DNA of 64,000 nt from Nitrococcus mobilis Nb-231 (GTDB lineage: Bacteria; Pseudomonadota; Gammaproteobacteria; Nitrococcales; Nitrococcaceae): the NCBI RefSeq assembly GCF_000153205.1, contig NZ_CH672427.1, forward strand, positions 540,623 to 604,622, given 5' to 3'. The notes under the pieces were generated by a model that was given only the letters and a program-made list of their open reading frames with translations, had not been told where the DNA came from and made no database searches. The position numbers and the translations under genes were made by a program. Shown one piece after another: positions 63,068 through 64,000 of this stretch (positions are counted from its first letter, which is position 1; every line of letters starts with the position of its first letter).

Positions 63068-63715
63068 TTAAACGTCGGGTACAGACGCTTCAGATTGATG
63101 CACGCGTCTTGCGCGGTGAACTGTCAGTTCACCATTGAGCCAACTGCCGTGCTGTGGTGTGTAGACGAACTCAAAATGGTTCCAGAGGGCTTTGGCCTGA
63201 TCCGGAGGAAAGGCTTCGTATAGCGCACCCGGTCTGTGGGTATTCAAGTTGTCCATGATCAGCGTGATCCGCTCGGCATCAGCGTAACGCTCGGCAATAA
63301 TCCGGCAGGAACTGCGCCCAATCGATCTTCGTTTTGCGCTGCGCTATCTTGGCCATCCGGGTTCCGGCCAACGGTTCAGTGGCCATGAATATGTTGCACA
63401 CGCCGCCTCGCTCATGCTCGTAGTCGTGGCGCTGCAGATGCCCAGGGCCGGGCGGGAGCGGCGTGTGTGTTTCTCGGATGAGCTGTCGCAGCGTCTCATC
63501 CATGCACACAACCGAATTCATAGCATCGTAAGGACGTCGATGCACGCCCAAAACCCGCTCCATCGCAGCGACAAACGCGGCGCTGCCCGCCGGTGGAATC
63601 ACCCAACCGATCCGCCGCCAGGGTTTGATTTCGTTTTTTTTAAAACCCGACGGACTGTCTCGTAGGATAGGTTGTCGACGTACTCAAGTTCGACGGCACG
63701 ACTTGTGCTGGGGCA
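63068..63715 (-). pseudogene. Decayed IS630-family transposase
   Basis: Three pieces in different frames line up with one transposase: VELEYVDNLSYETVRRVLKK (63640-63710), PYDAMNSVVCMDETLRQLIR with ATEPLAGTRMAKIAQRKTKI (63279-63602), and MDNLNTHRPGALYEAFPPDQ with FEFVYTPQHGSWLN (63100-63256). The N-terminal helix-turn-helix region is missing and at least two frameshifts separate the pieces. It cannot encode an active protein. Confidence 0.85.
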
Positions 63716-63741
63716 TGCACTATGAGGCAAGGTGGATAAGT

Positions 63742-64000
63742 ATGGAAACCATGAGTAATAAAGTCGAAATCCGCTACTGCACCCAATGCCGCTGGCTGCT
63801 TCGATCAGCCTGGATGGCGCAAGAGCTATTGACCACCTTCGAGCAAGAAATCGCGGAGTTAACGCTGCAACCCGTAACCGGCGGCGTTTTCGACGTATAC
63901 GCAAACGGGAAGCTCGTTTGGTCGCGCAAAAAGGCGGGGCGCTTCCCGGAAATCACCGAGCTCAAGCAACTCGTCCGGGACCAAATCGCTCCCGGTAAGG
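63742..64000 (+). CDS. SelT/SelW/SelH-family Rdx protein, 3' end outside window
   Basis: The frame METMSNKVEIRYCTQCRWLL runs to the window edge without a stop. It contains the redox motif CTQC (residues 13-16, Cys in place of the selenocysteine of animal SelW). GGVFDVYANGKLVWSRKKAG and RFPEITELKQLVRDQIAPG follow, the bacterial Rdx signature. A second in-frame ATG three codons later is possible. Thioredoxin-like fold, function unclear in bacteria. At least 86 codons are present of a usual 90-100. Confidence 0.88.
   Translation, partial: METMSNKVEIRYCTQCRWLLRSAWMAQELLTTFEQEIAELTLQPVTGGVFDVYANGKLVWSRKKAGRFPEITELKQLVRDQIAPGK

Overview
The window comes from a GC-rich proteobacterial chromosome, most likely a gammaproteobacterium. 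The reasons are an adjacent fabA-fabB pair, RF3, a YcgN-type cysteine-cluster protein, AlkB, and a group 2/3-type (KpsC/S/M/T/E/D/F) capsule export set. I cannot place it below class level from sequence alone. Most genes of 1-20 kb are ordinary chromosomal housekeeping genes. The large middle part is an accessory polysaccharide locus.

Layout. 0-3.4 kb: a DUF1631-GGDEF-EAL c-di-GMP protein cut by the window start. 3.4-14.5 kb: small metabolic and repair genes (mobB, nicotinamidase, prfC, ycgN, fabA-fabB, msrA, alkB), a Cys-rich seven-CxxC protein, a DnaQ-like protein that has lost its catalytic residues, and one tRNA-Leu(TAA). 14.7-20.8 kb: a heavy-metal RND efflux operon (small His/Cys leader protein, TolC-like, adaptor, pump). 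20.9-21.3 kb: a 5'-truncated RES toxin.

21.4-60.3 kb is a capsule locus for ABC-transporter-dependent export. kpsC-kpsS (Kdo linker transferases) sit at one edge and kpsD-M-T-E plus kpsF at the other. Between them lie glycosyltransferases, a sulfotransferase-like protein, gmd-fcl-gmm (GDP-fucose type sugar), and a CMP-acylneuraminate-type cytidylyltransferase with a 2-hydroxyacid dehydrogenase and an SDR. The same stretch holds two DUF115/MptE-like proteins, an MBL-fold protein, methyltransferases, and a run of coiled-coil proteins, one carrying a recent 264-bp internal tandem duplication. A small toxin-antitoxin patch (Phd/PIN and hicAB) and two TnpB-only transposons are embedded in it.

The most striking structure is at 31.95-33.85 kb. 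A 1,299-bp TnpB element sits exactly between hicA and hicB. Removing it restores a one-base hicA/hicB junction with a good Shine-Dalgarno. Its twin at 25.36 kb is also exactly 1,299 bp and has the same CTCAT 5' flank, which predicts the target-adjacent motif. A second mobile-looking structure is a four-helix-bundle (IVP/S23-like) gene flanked by 77-bp direct repeats. These belong to a (GGTGACA)n heptamer family found at several places in the capsule locus, including an array of about 26 perfect copies abutting a glycosyltransferase start.

60.3-64 kb: a 156-bp MITE-like element, a three-gene corrinoid-salvage-like operon (DPH6-like ATPase, BtuF-like, DUF6580 membrane protein), a decayed IS630 transposase, and the start of a SelW/Rdx-family gene running off the end. 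All functional assignments are by reading motifs and family resemblance; no database search was run.
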